DNA from: Rhizobium giardinii bv. giardinii H152 | GTDB taxonomy: Bacteria > Pseudomonadota > Alphaproteobacteria > Rhizobiales > Rhizobiaceae | Direction of reading: 5' to 3' | Length of the DNA stretch: 64,000 nt | Assembly: GCF_000379605.1 (NCBI RefSeq) | Contig: NZ_KB902578.1 | Span: forward strand, 284,291-348,290 | In this document: one piece after another, positions 1 through 8,736 of the stretch | Position numbering within the stretch: position 1 is the first letter of the stretch | Layout: each line of letters opens with the position of its first letter | Notes under the pieces: generated by a model | What the model was told of the DNA's origin: nothing | Seen by the model: the letters and a program-made list of their open reading frames with translations, nothing else | The model's database searches: none | Position numbers and translations under genes: made by a program

Positions 1-14
1 CGTCCACCACCAGG

Positions 15-56
15 AAAAAGCGGTCGATTGAGCGCCGGCGAGCCGGCACTCAATCG
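15..56 (-). terminator. Probable intrinsic terminator after hpf
   Basis: An inverted repeat with arms 25-32 and 49-56 (CGATTGAG / CTCAATCG) encloses a second GC-rich pair (GCCGGC at 34-39 and 42-47). Read on the minus strand, the hairpin lies just after the hpf stop and is followed five bases later by a run of five T (19-15). It could also act as an attenuator between hpf and whatever gene follows beyond the window edge, where ptsN is usual in this gene order. Confidence 0.5.
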
Positions 57-63
57 GGTCCAC

Positions 64-639
64 TCAGCCCTTGATATTGGCTGCATCGATCCAGCCAATG
101 TTTCCATCGTTGCGTCGATAGACGATATTCAACTGCTCATTGCCGGGGCTACGGAACATCAGGACGGGTTCGTCTGTCATGTCGAGCGCCATCACGGCGT
201 TTGCGACAGACATCGTCTTCAGCTGTTTTGAACTCTCCGCGACGATCGTCGGTGCATAGTTGTCCGGAAGCTCGTCGTCTTCGTCGGGCACTGAATCCAT
301 CACGGTGTAGGCTACTTCGGCAAATCCTGTATGGCCATTGCCATTGTGGTGATCCTTGAGCTTGCGCTTGTACCGGCGGATGCGCTTGGCAATCCGCTCG
401 GATGCCGCGTCGAACGCAGCTTGCGGGTCGTTCGCCTGGCCGTTGGCCTGCAAGGCGGCACCTGAATCCAGGTGAATCTTGCAATCGGCGCTGAAACGGG
501 ATCCAGACTTTTCCACGGTGACCTGGCTTGAATATCCTCCGTCAAAATATTTGGTTACGGCCTGTTCGATCTGGTCTTCAATCCGCAGACGGAACGCTTC
601 GCCGATTTCCATATGTTTACCGGATACACGCACACTCAT
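64..639 (-). CDS. hpf: Ribosome hibernation promoting factor, long form
   Basis: A 191-residue protein. The N-terminal half (about 1-110) has the HPF/YfiA fold signature, starting MSVRVSGKHMEIGEAFRLRI with a run of basic residues near 80-95. The C-terminal part (about 130-190) matches the long-HPF dimerisation domain, with VMALDMTDEPVLMFRSP and a final NGNIGWIDAANIKG. Long HPF alone turns 70S ribosomes into inactive 100S dimers in stationary phase. The start is supported by GAGAGGA upstream of the ATG. It lies downstream of rpoN on the same strand, the classical position in proteobacteria. A 266-bp gap separates it from rpoN, so it probably has its own promoter. Confidence 0.95.
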   Translation of the reverse strand: MSVRVSGKHMEIGEAFRLRIEDQIEQAVTKYFDGGYSSQVTVEKSGSRFSADCKIHLDSGAALQANGQANDPQAAFDAASERIAKRIRRYKRKLKDHHNGNGHTGFAEVAYTVMDSVPDEDDELPDNYAPTIVAESSKQLKTMSVANAVMALDMTDEPVLMFRSPGNEQLNIVYRRNDGNIGWIDAANIKG

Positions 640-905
640 GGAGTTTCCTCTCTTTTCGTGATTTGCGCAGCCAGTCTATTCCAACCGCATCCGTCATCCA
701 AGCATTTCACGCACGCAAACGAATTTTGCGTCAGAAGGGGCAGGATTTGGAGGGATATGCTTCAGGCAGGCTTGGTCCTCATGCCATTGCGGCCGCCAAA
801 TACTCCCGGTTGTTCTAAAAGTCAAACGAAGAGTTAATAATACCGTGATCGCGGGGTTTCACACCTGTTGATCGCAGGGATAACGGGGATAAGCACCCCC
901 TGGTC

Positions 906-2480
906 TCAGGCCGAGACCTTGGCCATTGCCCGTTTTTCGCGGCGCCGCTGGACAGAGGAGGGGATGTTCATCGCCTCCCGGTATTTCGCCACCGTCCGGC
1001 GGGCGATGTCGACGCCGCCCTTCTTCAGGATATCGACGATATCGTCGTCCGAAAGCACGGCGTCCGGGCTTTCCAGGAGGATCATGTTGCGGATGCGGTG
1101 ACGTACCGATTCCGCCGAGTGCCCGTCTCCACCCTCGGCTGATCCGATCGACACCGTGAAGAAATATTTGAGCTCGAACAGGCCGCGCGGCGTCAGCATG
1201 TATTTGTTCGATGTGACGCGGCTGACGGTCGATTCATGCATCTTGATGGCGTCGGCGACGGTCTTCAGGTTGAGCGGCCGCAGGTGGTCGACACCGTTGA
1301 CGAGGAAGGCGTCCTGCTGCCGAACGATCTCGGTCGCCACCTTCATGATCGTCTTGGCGCGCTGGTCGAGGCTGCGGGTCAGCCAGTTGGCCGTCTGCAG
1401 GCATTCGGCCAGGAAAGCATGGTCGGCGCTGTTCTTCGGCGCGTGGCGCGAAACGGTGGCGTAGTAGGTTTGGTTGACCAGCACCCGGGGAAGCGTATCC
1501 GGATTGAGCTCCACAGCCCAGCTGCCATCCTGCGCCGGGCGCACGACGATATCCGGGACGATGGCCTCCGATGGGCTTGTCTCGAAACTCGTGCCGGGCT
1601 TCGGATCGAGCTTGCGGATTTCCGCCAGCATGTCGATGAGGTCTTCTTCGTCGACGCCGCAAATGCGTTTCAGGCTGGCAAAGTCGCGCCGGGCAAGCAA
1701 TTCCAGGTTCTGGAGGAGCGCCGCCATGGCGGGGTCGAGCCGGTCGCGCAGGCGCAGTTGGATGGCGAGGCACTCGCTCAGCGTTCGCGCGAAAACACCG
1801 GGCGGATCGAGCTGCTGCAGGCTGTCGAGCACCCGCGCCACATCGGCCGTCGCGCAGCCCAGTCGCTCGCCGATCTCGCGGATATCGGCATGCAAGTAGC
1901 CGGCCTCGTCCAGTTGGTCGATCAGGTGCTGGGCAATCAGCCGGTCGGCCGCGCCATGGACGCTGAAGGGAACCTGTTCGTTGAGGAAATCGCGCAGCGT
2001 TACGCGGTTGGCGACGAAATCATCGAGGTCGTAGCCGTCGCTGCTTTCGCCTTCGCCGCCACCCGGCATCGATTTCCACTGGCTGAGCAATTCCGGCGCA
2101 TCGGCCCGCTGCGGTGCCGTGTCGTCGGGAAAGACATTCTCGAAATTGGCATCGAGCTGTTCGCTCATCCGCTCGCCGGTCGCAGACGTCGTGCTGTCGT
2201 AGACGTCTCCCAGCGGGTCGAAGGTTGCGGTGTCGCCGCTGTCGCGCTCGGTGCGTTCATCCGGCGTGATGTGGAGTTCGTCCTTGCCGAAGCGATCGCC
2301 GCCGGCGGCGCCATCATCATTCGTCGCGAATTCGAGCAGGGGGTTCTTCTCGACTTCCAGTTCGATGAATTGGTTCAGCTCGAAATGCGTCATCTGCAGC
2401 AGTTGGATGGACTGCATCAGTTGCGGGGTCATCGCCAGGGTCTGGCTTTGACGCAGGAAGAGGCTGGCTGACAGGGCCAT
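906..2480 (-). CDS. rpoN: RNA polymerase sigma-54 factor
   Basis: A 524-residue sigma-54. Region I is the Gln/Leu-rich N-terminus (QSQTLAMTPQLMQSIQLLQM, about residues 11-30) that interacts with AAA+ activators. It is followed by an acidic region II (about 50-140), the core-binding domain and a C-terminal helix-turn-helix. The RpoN box (ARRTVAKYRE) is at about residues 493-502 and contacts the -24 element. In rhizobia RpoN directs nitrogen assimilation, dicarboxylate transport and, where present, nif genes. The initiating ATG follows GAGGGGAG at a slightly long distance. A short dyad (GGTCTC / GAGACC, 902-918) spans the stop codon. It sits between lptB and hpf, as in related genomes. Confidence 0.97.
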   Translation of the reverse strand: MALSASLFLRQSQTLAMTPQLMQSIQLLQMTHFELNQFIELEVEKNPLLEFATNDDGAAGGDRFGKDELHITPDERTERDSGDTATFDPLGDVYDSTTSATGERMSEQLDANFENVFPDDTAPQRADAPELLSQWKSMPGGGEGESSDGYDLDDFVANRVTLRDFLNEQVPFSVHGAADRLIAQHLIDQLDEAGYLHADIREIGERLGCATADVARVLDSLQQLDPPGVFARTLSECLAIQLRLRDRLDPAMAALLQNLELLARRDFASLKRICGVDEEDLIDMLAEIRKLDPKPGTSFETSPSEAIVPDIVVRPAQDGSWAVELNPDTLPRVLVNQTYYATVSRHAPKNSADHAFLAECLQTANWLTRSLDQRAKTIMKVATEIVRQQDAFLVNGVDHLRPLNLKTVADAIKMHESTVSRVTSNKYMLTPRGLFELKYFFTVSIGSAEGGDGHSAESVRHRIRNMILLESPDAVLSDDDIVDILKKGGVDIARRTVAKYREAMNIPSSVQRRREKRAMAKVSA

Positions 2481-2869
2481 GCGGACGCGAAACTCCCCTC
2501 AATTCTCCGAGCCGGCGTTCACTTTTGGGAGTGAATTCGCCAATTCTTCAATTGGCCCAAAAATTGCTTATTAACGGGGTTTGGTCAAGCGTTCGCGGGA
2601 AATAAGATGAATATCCAGGCGGTCGGGCATTTTTCTATGCAATAGGCATGTAAAATGCGCAAAGCTGCAAGGCGAGAACCCCGCCTGCGATGCTCCGGAG
2701 TGATGTCATCGGAACGTGCGAAATGCCTGCTGCCCATATTGCGTTGCAGCATCAGCGGGTGAGCGAAATTTGCTCAAAATCCGGCTGTCGGTCAAGAGAA
2801 ATGTCCCGGAAGCGGCAGATTTTCGCTGCCGCCGCAATCCTGGTTACCATCGACCAAAAAGAATGTGCC
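2481..2869. other. rpoN-lptB intergenic region
   Basis: This 389-bp stretch has no convincing gene on either strand. It contains the candidate rpoN promoter and dyad described separately. The open frames that cross it are shadows of lptB or lack ribosome-binding sites. The spacing suggests that rpoN is transcribed separately from the lpt genes. Confidence 0.6.
2539..2588 (-). promoter_or_regulatory. Candidate rpoN promoter with adjacent dyad
   Basis: On the minus strand, TTGACC (2588-2583) is followed after 17 bases by AATTTT (2565-2560), a reasonable -35 and a weak -10. A 7-bp inverted repeat (GCCAATT / AATTGGC, 2539-2556) lies just downstream, where an operator for autoregulation would be expected. 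The assignment is by motif only. Confidence 0.35.
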
Positions 2870-3679
2870 TCAAAGGCTGAAATTGTCGCCGAGATAAAGG
2901 CGACGGACATCCGCATTGGTGACGATGTCATTGGCCCGTCCATGCGTCAGCACCTCGCCGGCATGGATGATGTAGGCGCGATCGATCAGGCCCAGCGTCT
3001 CGCGGACATTGTGATCGGTGATCAAAACGCCGATGCCGCGCGAGGTGAGGTGACGCACCAGCGCCTGGATATCGGCAACCGAAATCGGATCGACGCCTGC
3101 GAAGGGTTCGTCGAGCAGCATGAAGGTCGGATCGGTCGCCAGTGCCCGGGCAATTTCCAGGCGGCGGCGTTCTCCACCCGAAAGCGCCACGGCCGGAGAC
3201 TTGCGCAAGTGGGAGATGTTGAACTCGCCGAGCAGTTCATTGAGCTTGCTCTCGCGCCGGTCGCGGTTCTTGTCGTGCACTTCGAGAACGGCGCGGATAT
3301 TCTCCTCGACGGTCAGGCCGCGAAAAATCGAGGCTTCCTGCGGCAGGTAACCGACGCCGAGCCGGGCGCGGCGATACATCGGCATCGTCGTCACGTCGTT
3401 GCCGTTGATCTCGATCGATCCCTCATCGACCGGCACCAGGCCGGTAATCATGTAGAAACAGGTCGTCTTGCCGGCGCCGTTGGGACCAAGAAGGCCGACG
3501 GCTTCGCCGCGACGCACGACTAGCGACACGCCATTGACGACCCTGCGTCCGCGATAGGCTTTCGTCAGGCCGCGCGCAATCAGCGTGCCCTCGTAGCGTG
3601 CCTTGTCGACGACGCGGGCCGGGGCGGCCGCGTCATGCTTGCCAGCCCGCTTGCGTTTGTTCAGGAAGGGGATGTTCAC
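2870..3679 (-). CDS. lptB: LPS export ABC transporter ATP-binding protein LptB
   Basis: A cytoplasmic ABC ATPase that powers lipopolysaccharide extraction from the inner membrane together with LptF/LptG. Visible motifs are Walker A (GPNGAGKTT), the signature LSGGERRRLEIARAL, Walker B (FMLLDEPFAGVD) and the H-loop (LITDHNV). The GLTVEENI stretch after the Q-loop is typical of LptB. The open frame extends upstream to 3745, overlapping lptA by 53 bp. I prefer the GTG at 3679, which lies 13 bases after the lptA stop and gives a 269-residue protein starting MNIPFLNKRKR. No strong ribosome-binding site is visible, so translation is probably coupled to lptA. Confidence 0.95.
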   Translation of the reverse strand: MNIPFLNKRKRAGKHDAAAPARVVDKARYEGTLIARGLTKAYRGRRVVNGVSLVVRRGEAVGLLGPNGAGKTTCFYMITGLVPVDEGSIEINGNDVTTMPMYRRARLGVGYLPQEASIFRGLTVEENIRAVLEVHDKNRDRRESKLNELLGEFNISHLRKSPAVALSGGERRRLEIARALATDPTFMLLDEPFAGVDPISVADIQALVRHLTSRGIGVLITDHNVRETLGLIDRAYIIHAGEVLTHGRANDIVTNADVRRLYLGDNFSL

Positions 3680-3692
3680 GTGGGCGTCTGCA

Positions 3693-4244
3693 TCAGTTCG
3701 TTTTCTGGGACTTCGGGTCGAGCTGGATCTGGACGCGGCCGCCACAGGCTTCGAGCTGCGCTTCGCCGGTGTCCATCTGGACGTTCAACTGGCAGCCGGT
3801 AAAGACGTTCTTGCCTTCCGACAGCACCACCTGCTTGCCCTTCAGCACCAGCGTCTGGGCCGTCATGTTGAACTCGCCGCTGTCGGCTGTCGCCTGCTGC
3901 GTGCCCGATTGCAGGAACACCTTCTTGTCGACCTCGATGCGATCGATATCGGCGTTGCCGCTGGAAATCGCGCCGCCGCCTTTCTTGTAATAGACAACCA
4001 TGCTTCCGGCCTGCAGCGTCGTCGTCCCCTGAACGACCTTCACATTGCCGGTGAATATGGCCTTGCTCTCGGGGTCCTTGATTTCCAGCTTGTCGCTTTC
4101 GATCTGGATCGGCTCATCGTTGGAAAGCTGGAGACCCTTCATCTTGCTCGTCGTTTCCTGGGCGGCAAGGGGAGTGCTAGCAAAAAGGCTTAGGAGAATG
4201 AAAGTTCCGGCAAGCCGAAAGGAAAAGGCGGAAATGGCCGACAT
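3693..4244 (-). CDS. lptA: LPS transport periplasmic protein LptA
   Basis: A 183-residue periplasmic protein. Residues 1-28 form a signal peptide (hydrophobic AGTFILLSLFASTPLA, then AQE). The rest is an OstA/LptA domain of beta-strand repeats with typical segments PIQIESDKLEI and AIFTGNVKVVQGTTTLQA. LptA polymerises into the bridge that carries LPS across the periplasm between LptC and LptD. It starts 15 bp after lptC and is followed immediately by lptB, so lptC-lptA-lptB is an operon. Its C-terminal region is rich in Gln and Lys and somewhat extended compared with E. coli LptA. Confidence 0.92.
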   Translation of the reverse strand: MSAISAFSFRLAGTFILLSLFASTPLAAQETTSKMKGLQLSNDEPIQIESDKLEIKDPESKAIFTGNVKVVQGTTTLQAGSMVVYYKKGGGAISSGNADIDRIEVDKKVFLQSGTQQATADSGEFNMTAQTLVLKGKQVVLSEGKNVFTGCQLNVQMDTGEAQLEACGGRVQIQLDPKSQKTN

Positions 4245-4259
4245 ATGTGCACCGGTTTT

Positions 4260-4928
4260 CTAGTTGGCGGTTTTGCGGATGGTTTTAGGATCGACGACGA
4301 CCTTCACCATGCCCTCAAATGTAACAATGCGTCCCTTATCCGTCATTCTCAACGACTGTGCAACAATGGAACCGCCATTCATGCTGATGGCGATCGGCTT
4401 CTCGGTTTTCATCTCGCCGGCATTGATGTCGAGATAGGCCTTCTGGAAATCGGCAACGACGCCATTGTTCATGCTGATGCTGAAAGGTGCGTTCATATTC
4501 AAGGTGTTGCCACCGCGATCGTAGATGCCGCTGGTCGCTTCGACGGTGGCGATCAGCTTGTCGTTGACGGGCATCTCCGCGTGGATCGTCTCGAGCGTGA
4601 TGATGTCGGGATTGGCGATGTCCTGCAGCGCGCGCACCGCTTTCATCGAGTAGCTGATGTCTTGCTTGTTGCGGCCGGAAATTGCCGGGTTCTGCATGAC
4701 GATCTTGCCATTTTCGATCGTCGCGTTTTCGATCTGCAGGTTTTCCGGCAGGAAGGCGCGCACCACTGAAACGGCGACGAAAATCGCGCCGATCAAGACC
4801 GCCACCAGCGGCAGGATGATCTTCAGCCGCCTGACCAGCCGGGAATGGCGCGCCGCGACCGTATAGGCGTCGGCGAGGATCGGCCCCGAATGCGGCAAGC
4901 CGCCGGAAAGTTGCACGTCATTCAGCAT
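4260..4928 (-). CDS. lptC: LPS export protein LptC
   Basis: A 222-residue bitopic inner-membrane protein. A single transmembrane helix (about 37-60, IILPLVAVLIGAIFVAVSVV) anchors a periplasmic LptC/YrbK-type beta-jellyroll domain. LptC receives LPS from the LptB2FG transporter and hands it to LptA. It is first in the lptC-lptA-lptB operon and divergent from sppA. The ribosome-binding site is weak. Family assignment rests on position, topology and domain pattern, since LptC is poorly conserved in sequence. Confidence 0.9.
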   Translation of the reverse strand: MLNDVQLSGGLPHSGPILADAYTVAARHSRLVRRLKIILPLVAVLIGAIFVAVSVVRAFLPENLQIENATIENGKIVMQNPAISGRNKQDISYSMKAVRALQDIANPDIITLETIHAEMPVNDKLIATVEATSGIYDRGGNTLNMNAPFSISMNNGVVADFQKAYLDINAGEMKTEKPIAISMNGGSIVAQSLRMTDKGRIVTFEGMVKVVVDPKTIRKTAN

Positions 4929-5147
4929 GAAGTAGCCCGTCGTTCGAAATCATCGCGGCGCAAATGCCCAGGGGACCTGCTGGCCAGACGATGTGAGTGA
5001 CGGCGAATATGGAGATTTTTTTGTTCCGCTACAATGGAGGCTCGAATTTTGTTCAAACCGGGTTACAACGTGGCGGTGCTGCAGCTATGGATCGCTGGGC
5101 AGAAAAGGGCTGGTTTATCCAGGCGCCCTTGAAAAGGAGGAAAGATC

Positions 5148-6107
5148 ATGGATCAGCTTGCGATCGCCGACCGGCGCCAGCTTCGGCGAAAACTGGGGTT
5201 CTGGCGGCTTGTGTCCATCGCTCTGATACTCCTGGCGGGCATCGCCGCCTACATCTACGCGAGCGCCGGCGAGACGGGCGCGTTCAGCCGCCCGCATATT
5301 GCGCGGGTCAATATTTCCGGGATCATCCAGGATGACCGCGAACTGCTGGAGCGTCTCGACCGCATCGCCGAAAACAATGCCGTCAAGGCGCTGGTGGTCA
5401 CCATTACCTCGCCCGGCGGCACGACCTATGGCGGCGAAGTGCTGTTCAAGGCTATTCGCAAGGTGGCGGAAAAGAAGCCGGTGGTCGCCGATATTCGCAC
5501 GCTGGCCGCATCGGCAGGCTACATGATCGCGCTTGCCGGTGATCGCATCATTGCCGGCGAGACCTCGATTACCGGTTCGATCGGCGTTCTCTTCCAATAT
5601 CCGCAGATCAAGACGCTGATGGACAAGGTCGGCGTCTCGCTGGAGGAGATCAAATCCTCGCCGCTCAAGGCCGAGCCCTCGCCTTTCCACCCGCCGAGCG
5701 ACGATGCCAAGGCGGTGATCCAGGCAATGATTGATGACAGCTTCAACTGGTTCGTCGACGTTGTCGCCGACCGCCGGAAAATGCCGCGCGACGAAGCCCG
5801 GCAGCTTGCCGACGGGCGCATCTTCACCGGCCGTCAGGCGCTCAAGCTGAAGCTGGTTGACGAACTCGGTGGCGATGTGGAAATTCGTGCCTTTCTGAGC
5901 GGCCGCAAAGTTGCCAAGGAACTTGACATCGTCGAGTGGAAGGCGCCCGGCTCGTCCTTCCCCTTCGGGCTGGGGGCGACCGCGTCCGCATGGCTCAAAT
6001 CCTTGGGATATGAAGCTTTTCCGCTCCTGGGGAACCTCGAAAAAATAGGCCGGGAGAAGTTGTTTCTTGACGGTCTGGTTTCCGTTTGGCAGGTTGGCAG
6101 CGATTGA
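5148..6107 (+). CDS. sppA: Signal peptide peptidase SppA, 36K type (S49 family)
   Basis: A 319-residue membrane-anchored serine protease that degrades cleaved signal peptides. An N-terminal transmembrane helix (about 20-40) precedes one S49 domain. The nucleophile is Ser122 in LAASAGYMIAL. The general base is Lys174 in SSPLKAEPSPF, exactly 52 residues later, the spacing known from the short Bacillus-type SppA. The oxyanion region GSIGVLFQYP is intact. The start is decided by an excellent ribosome-binding site, AAGGAGG. It is divergent from lptC and precedes ihfB, the usual alphaproteobacterial order. Confidence 0.95.
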   Translation: MDQLAIADRRQLRRKLGFWRLVSIALILLAGIAAYIYASAGETGAFSRPHIARVNISGIIQDDRELLERLDRIAENNAVKALVVTITSPGGTTYGGEVLFKAIRKVAEKKPVVADIRTLAASAGYMIALAGDRIIAGETSITGSIGVLFQYPQIKTLMDKVGVSLEEIKSSPLKAEPSPFHPPSDDAKAVIQAMIDDSFNWFVDVVADRRKMPRDEARQLADGRIFTGRQALKLKLVDELGGDVEIRAFLSGRKVAKELDIVEWKAPGSSFPFGLGATASAWLKSLGYEAFPLLGNLEKIGREKLFLDGLVSVWQVGSD

Positions 6108-6132
6108 AAAAACACCCGATGATCTCTTGTCT

Positions 6133-6158
6133 GCCGTTTTGGGAGGCTTGAAAACGGC
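6133..6158 (+). terminator. Hairpin between sppA and ihfB
   Basis: A perfect 8-bp stem (GCCGTTTT at 6133-6140, AAAACGGC at 6151-6158) with a 10-base loop begins 25 bp after the sppA stop. There is only a very short T run after it, so it may be a weak terminator or an mRNA-end stabiliser. Confidence 0.35.
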
Positions 6159-6247
6159 TTGGCATCCCGCGCAACCGGTGGACATGGCCATCCGATGGGC
6201 ATAACACTCTAAGAACAAACGCAAATTCAAAAAATGAGGGGGCGACA

Positions 6248-6550
6248 GTGATCAAGTCAGAACTGGTGCAGATTGTTGCGGCGCGCAATCCGCACCTCTA
6301 TCACCGGGATGTCGAAAATATCGTCAACGCAGTTCTCGATGAAATCACGGATGCTCTGGCTGGCGGAAACCGGGTAGAACTGCGCGGTTTTGGCGCGTTT
6401 TCGGTCAAGAACCGGCCGTCGCGCTCCGGACGCAACCCGCGCACCGGCGACAGCGTGTTCGTCGAGGAAAAATGGGTTCCCTTCTTCAAGACCGGCAAGG
6501 AGCTGCGTGAGCGGCTCAATCCCGGTTCTGACGATGAAGATGATGAATGA
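6248..6550 (+). CDS. ihfB: Integration host factor beta subunit
   Basis: A 100-residue DNA-bending protein of the HU/IHF family. The signature loop [20 protein letters not shown] (about 47-66) contains the arm that inserts into the DNA minor groove. The protein ends in an acidic tail (GSDDEDDE), common in alphaproteobacterial IhfB. With IhfA it bends DNA at sigma-54 promoters, so its role links to the rpoN product encoded nearby. A G-rich ribosome-binding site (GAGGGGG) precedes the start, which is a GTG or ATG near 6248. Confidence 0.96.
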   Translation: MIKSELVQIVAARNPHLYHRDVENIVNAVLDEITDALAGGNRVELRGFGAFSVKNRPSRSGRNPRTGDSVFVEEKWVPFFKTGKELRERLNPGSDDEDDE

Positions 6551-6668
6551 ACCGCGCCAATCCGCTTGATGCGCCTGCAGAACTCCCTGGATCTTGCCAG
6601 TTTATGGACAAAATTATGCGGCAGGTCGGAGTGCCGCGGCATCGGGCTGCCGGAATGACGGAGACGGA

Positions 6669-7016
6669 ATGATGATGAAGAAGCTGGTGAATATCGTAGT
6701 GCTGGTCCCGATCGCCATCGTGCTGATCGTGCTGTCGGTCGCCAACAGGCAGACGGTCACCTTGGCGCTCAATCCGTTCGATCCGACAGACAGCGTTCTC
6801 TCCGCCTCGGCGCCGTTCTTCGTCTTTCTGTTTCTCGCGGTGATCTTCGGCATGATCGTCGGATCACTCGCCACCTGGTTCAGCCAAGGCAAGTATCGCA
6901 AGCGGGCGCGCAACGAGGCCAGCCAGGCGGTCAAGTGGCATGCCGAAGCCGAAAAACATCGCACCCGCGCAGAAACCATCGCATCGCAGACGATGCTTCC
7001 GGCTTCGTCGAAATAA
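6669..7016 (+). CDS. LapA-domain (DUF1049) inner-membrane protein
   Basis: A 115-residue protein with two hydrophobic helices, about residues 5-25 (VNIVVLVPIAIVLIVLSVAN) and about 45-68. A charged, Arg/Lys-rich cytoplasmic tail follows (QGKYRKRARNEASQAVKW). This is the arrangement of the LapA/YciS family, which in enterobacteria helps regulate LPS assembly. It sits after ihfB, where this family is commonly found. I chose the first of three consecutive ATG codons, preceded by GGAGACGGA; an upstream extension to 6594 is open but looks noncoding. A specific role is not shown by the sequence. Confidence 0.8.
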   Translation: MMMKKLVNIVVLVPIAIVLIVLSVANRQTVTLALNPFDPTDSVLSASAPFFVFLFLAVIFGMIVGSLATWFSQGKYRKRARNEASQAVKWHAEAEKHRTRAETIASQTMLPASSK

Positions 7017-7020
7017 GGTC

Positions 7021-7473
7021 TCAGGCTTCCGACAAGGCGTTGGCGGCGGCACTGAAATCGGAAAAGAACTTTGCCGCCAGCCTGCTCGCGCTTGAGCCGA
7101 CCAGCCTCGATCCGAGCTGCGCAAGCCTTCCGCCGATTTCCGCGCTCGCGTCATAGACCAATATGGTCTCGTCGCCATATTCGGTCAGCGTCACATCCGC
7201 GCGGCCTTTCGCAAGACCGGCGATGCCGCCGACACTTTCACCTGAAATCGTATAGCTGTTCGGCGCCTGGACATTCGACAAGGTAATCTGACCGGTGAAC
7301 ATCACCGGGATAGGACCGATCTTCACCTTCAGCGCTGCCGAAAACTCGGTCGGTGACGTTCGCGTGATCGAGTGACAGCCGGGGATGCACTGCTTAAGAA
7401 TGTCGGGGTCGTTGAGCGCTGCCCAGACAGCGTCCCGGTGAGCGGCGATGCGCTCCTCCCCCTTCATTTCCAT
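7021..7473 (-). CDS. CoxG/SRPBCC family protein
   Basis: A 150-residue protein of the carbon monoxide dehydrogenase subunit G family, which belongs to the START/SRPBCC superfamily. It begins MEMKGEERIAAHRDAVWAAL and has the typical DPDILKQCIPGC and VKIGPIPVMFTGQITL segments. In CO dehydrogenase clusters such proteins assist membrane attachment or assembly of the molybdoenzyme. No CO dehydrogenase genes are nearby, so the stand-alone function is unknown. GGAGAA precedes the chosen ATG; nine more codons upstream are open but unlikely. It faces the LapA-like gene convergently. Confidence 0.85.
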   Translation of the reverse strand: MEMKGEERIAAHRDAVWAALNDPDILKQCIPGCHSITRTSPTEFSAALKVKIGPIPVMFTGQITLSNVQAPNSYTISGESVGGIAGLAKGRADVTLTEYGDETILVYDASAEIGGRLAQLGSRLVGSSASRLAAKFFSDFSAAANALSEA

Positions 7474-7590
7474 GCTGATTCTCCATCGTTGCGGTTGCAC
7501 TGCGTATGTAAGACGTGAAACAGCTTTGCCAACAGGAGGAGCGGTGCTATTTGCAGCGCTTGAACCGTAGCAGATGACGGACGACCCTAA

Positions 7591-8736
7591 GTGAAAGACA
7601 AAGATCGACGGCCCAAGGGAAAAGCCGGGCAGACGGCGGCGCGTGCAAGGCCGGCTGGTGGCGCAAAGCCGTTGGCCAGGAAATCAGCGCAAGCCAATCC
7701 GGTGCGTAGCGACAGCGTGCCTTTCGTTCGCAAGGGCGCAGACAAACCGCTTCACCAAAAGGCCGCCACGAAGACGGTTGCCGCCGAGCCACCTCGCGCC
7801 GAAGTTCGCATCCGCAGCGGAGCCAAGCCGCAGGAGCGCGTGCCGGTCATTCTCGAGACGAAGGGCGCGCGGGACTATCACCTGATCGACAGCGGCGACG
7901 GCCTGAAGCTCGAGCAGTACGGCCCCTACCGCATCGTGCGGCCGGAAGCGCAGGCGCTGTGGCCGAAAACGCTGCCGGCGCATGTCTGGGACAATGTGGA
8001 TTCGATCTTCACCGGCGACACCGACGAAGACGGCATGGGCCGGTGGCGGTTTCCCAAGGATGTGCTGGGCGAGACCTGGCCCATGCAGATCCTCGATGCC
8101 GAGTTCTACGGTCGCTTCACCGCATTCCGCCATGTCGGCGTCTTTCCCGAGCAACTCGCGCACTGGAGCTGGATGAAGGGTGAGATAGAGACGGCCGGTC
8201 GGCCGCTGAAGGTGCTCAATCTCTTCGGCTATACCGGTGTTGCCTCGCTGATCGCGGCGAAAGCTGGTGCCGAAGTGACGCACGTCGATGCCTCCAGGAA
8301 GGCGATCGGCTGGGCGCGGGAAAACCAGGCGCTGGGCCGTGCCGAGCATCTGCCGATCCGCTGGATCTGCGAAGATGCGATGAAGTTCATCCAGCGCGAG
8401 GAGCGCCGGGGCAGCCGCTACGACATCATCCTCACTGACCCGCCGAAATTCGGCCGCGGCCCGAATGGCGAAGTCTGGCAGCTTTTCGACCATCTCGCCC
8501 TGATGCTCGACATCTGCCGCGAGATCCTGTCGCCGGAGGCGAGGGGCCTCGTGCTGACGGCCTATTCGATCCGCGCGAGCTTCTACTCCATCCACGAGCT
8601 GATGCGCGAGACGATGCGCGGCAGGGGTGGCGCGGTGGAATCGGGCGAACTTATCCTCAGGGAATGCGGCCTTGACGGCAACGAGCCGGGCCGGGCGCTT
8701 TCCACCTCCCTTTTCAGCCGATGGGTGCCGAAATGA
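7591..8736 (+). CDS. SAM-dependent class I rRNA methyltransferase (RlmI-like)
   Basis: A 381-residue protein. The first 80 residues are basic and low in complexity (Lys/Arg/Ala). The catalytic part is a Rossmann methyltransferase with the SAM loop LNLFGYTGVASLIAAKAGAE, an acidic strand end (VTHVDASRKAIGWARENQ) and a catalytic motif DIILTDPPKFGRG. The last is the DPPxF signature of RlmI/RlmL-type 23S rRNA methyltransferases. The start is GTG, fixed by an in-frame stop just upstream. It overlaps the next gene (also an RNA methyltransferase), suggesting coupled translation. The exact target nucleotide cannot be read from sequence. Confidence 0.85.
   Translation: MKDKDRRPKGKAGQTAARARPAGGAKPLARKSAQANPVRSDSVPFVRKGADKPLHQKAATKTVAAEPPRAEVRIRSGAKPQERVPVILETKGARDYHLIDSGDGLKLEQYGPYRIVRPEAQALWPKTLPAHVWDNVDSIFTGDTDEDGMGRWRFPKDVLGETWPMQILDAEFYGRFTAFRHVGVFPEQLAHWSWMKGEIETAGRPLKVLNLFGYTGVASLIAAKAGAEVTHVDASRKAIGWARENQALGRAEHLPIRWICEDAMKFIQREERRGSRYDIILTDPPKFGRGPNGEVWQLFDHLALMLDICREILSPEARGLVLTAYSIRASFYSIHELMRETMRGRGGAVESGELILRECGLDGNEPGRALSTSLFSRWVPK

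Noticed and set aside
1-24. Start of ptsN after hpf
   Set aside because: ptsN is expected next on the minus strand, but no start codon with ribosome-binding site lies inside the first 24 bases; if present it is outside the window.
640-905. Search for a sigma-54 promoter (TGGCAC-N5-TTGC) in front of hpf
   Set aside because: TGGCATG occurs on the minus strand but no TTGC follows at the required distance.
1236-2471. 411-codon plus-strand frame opposite rpoN
   Set aside because: Shadow of rpoN; composition is typical antisense and no ribosome-binding site is present.
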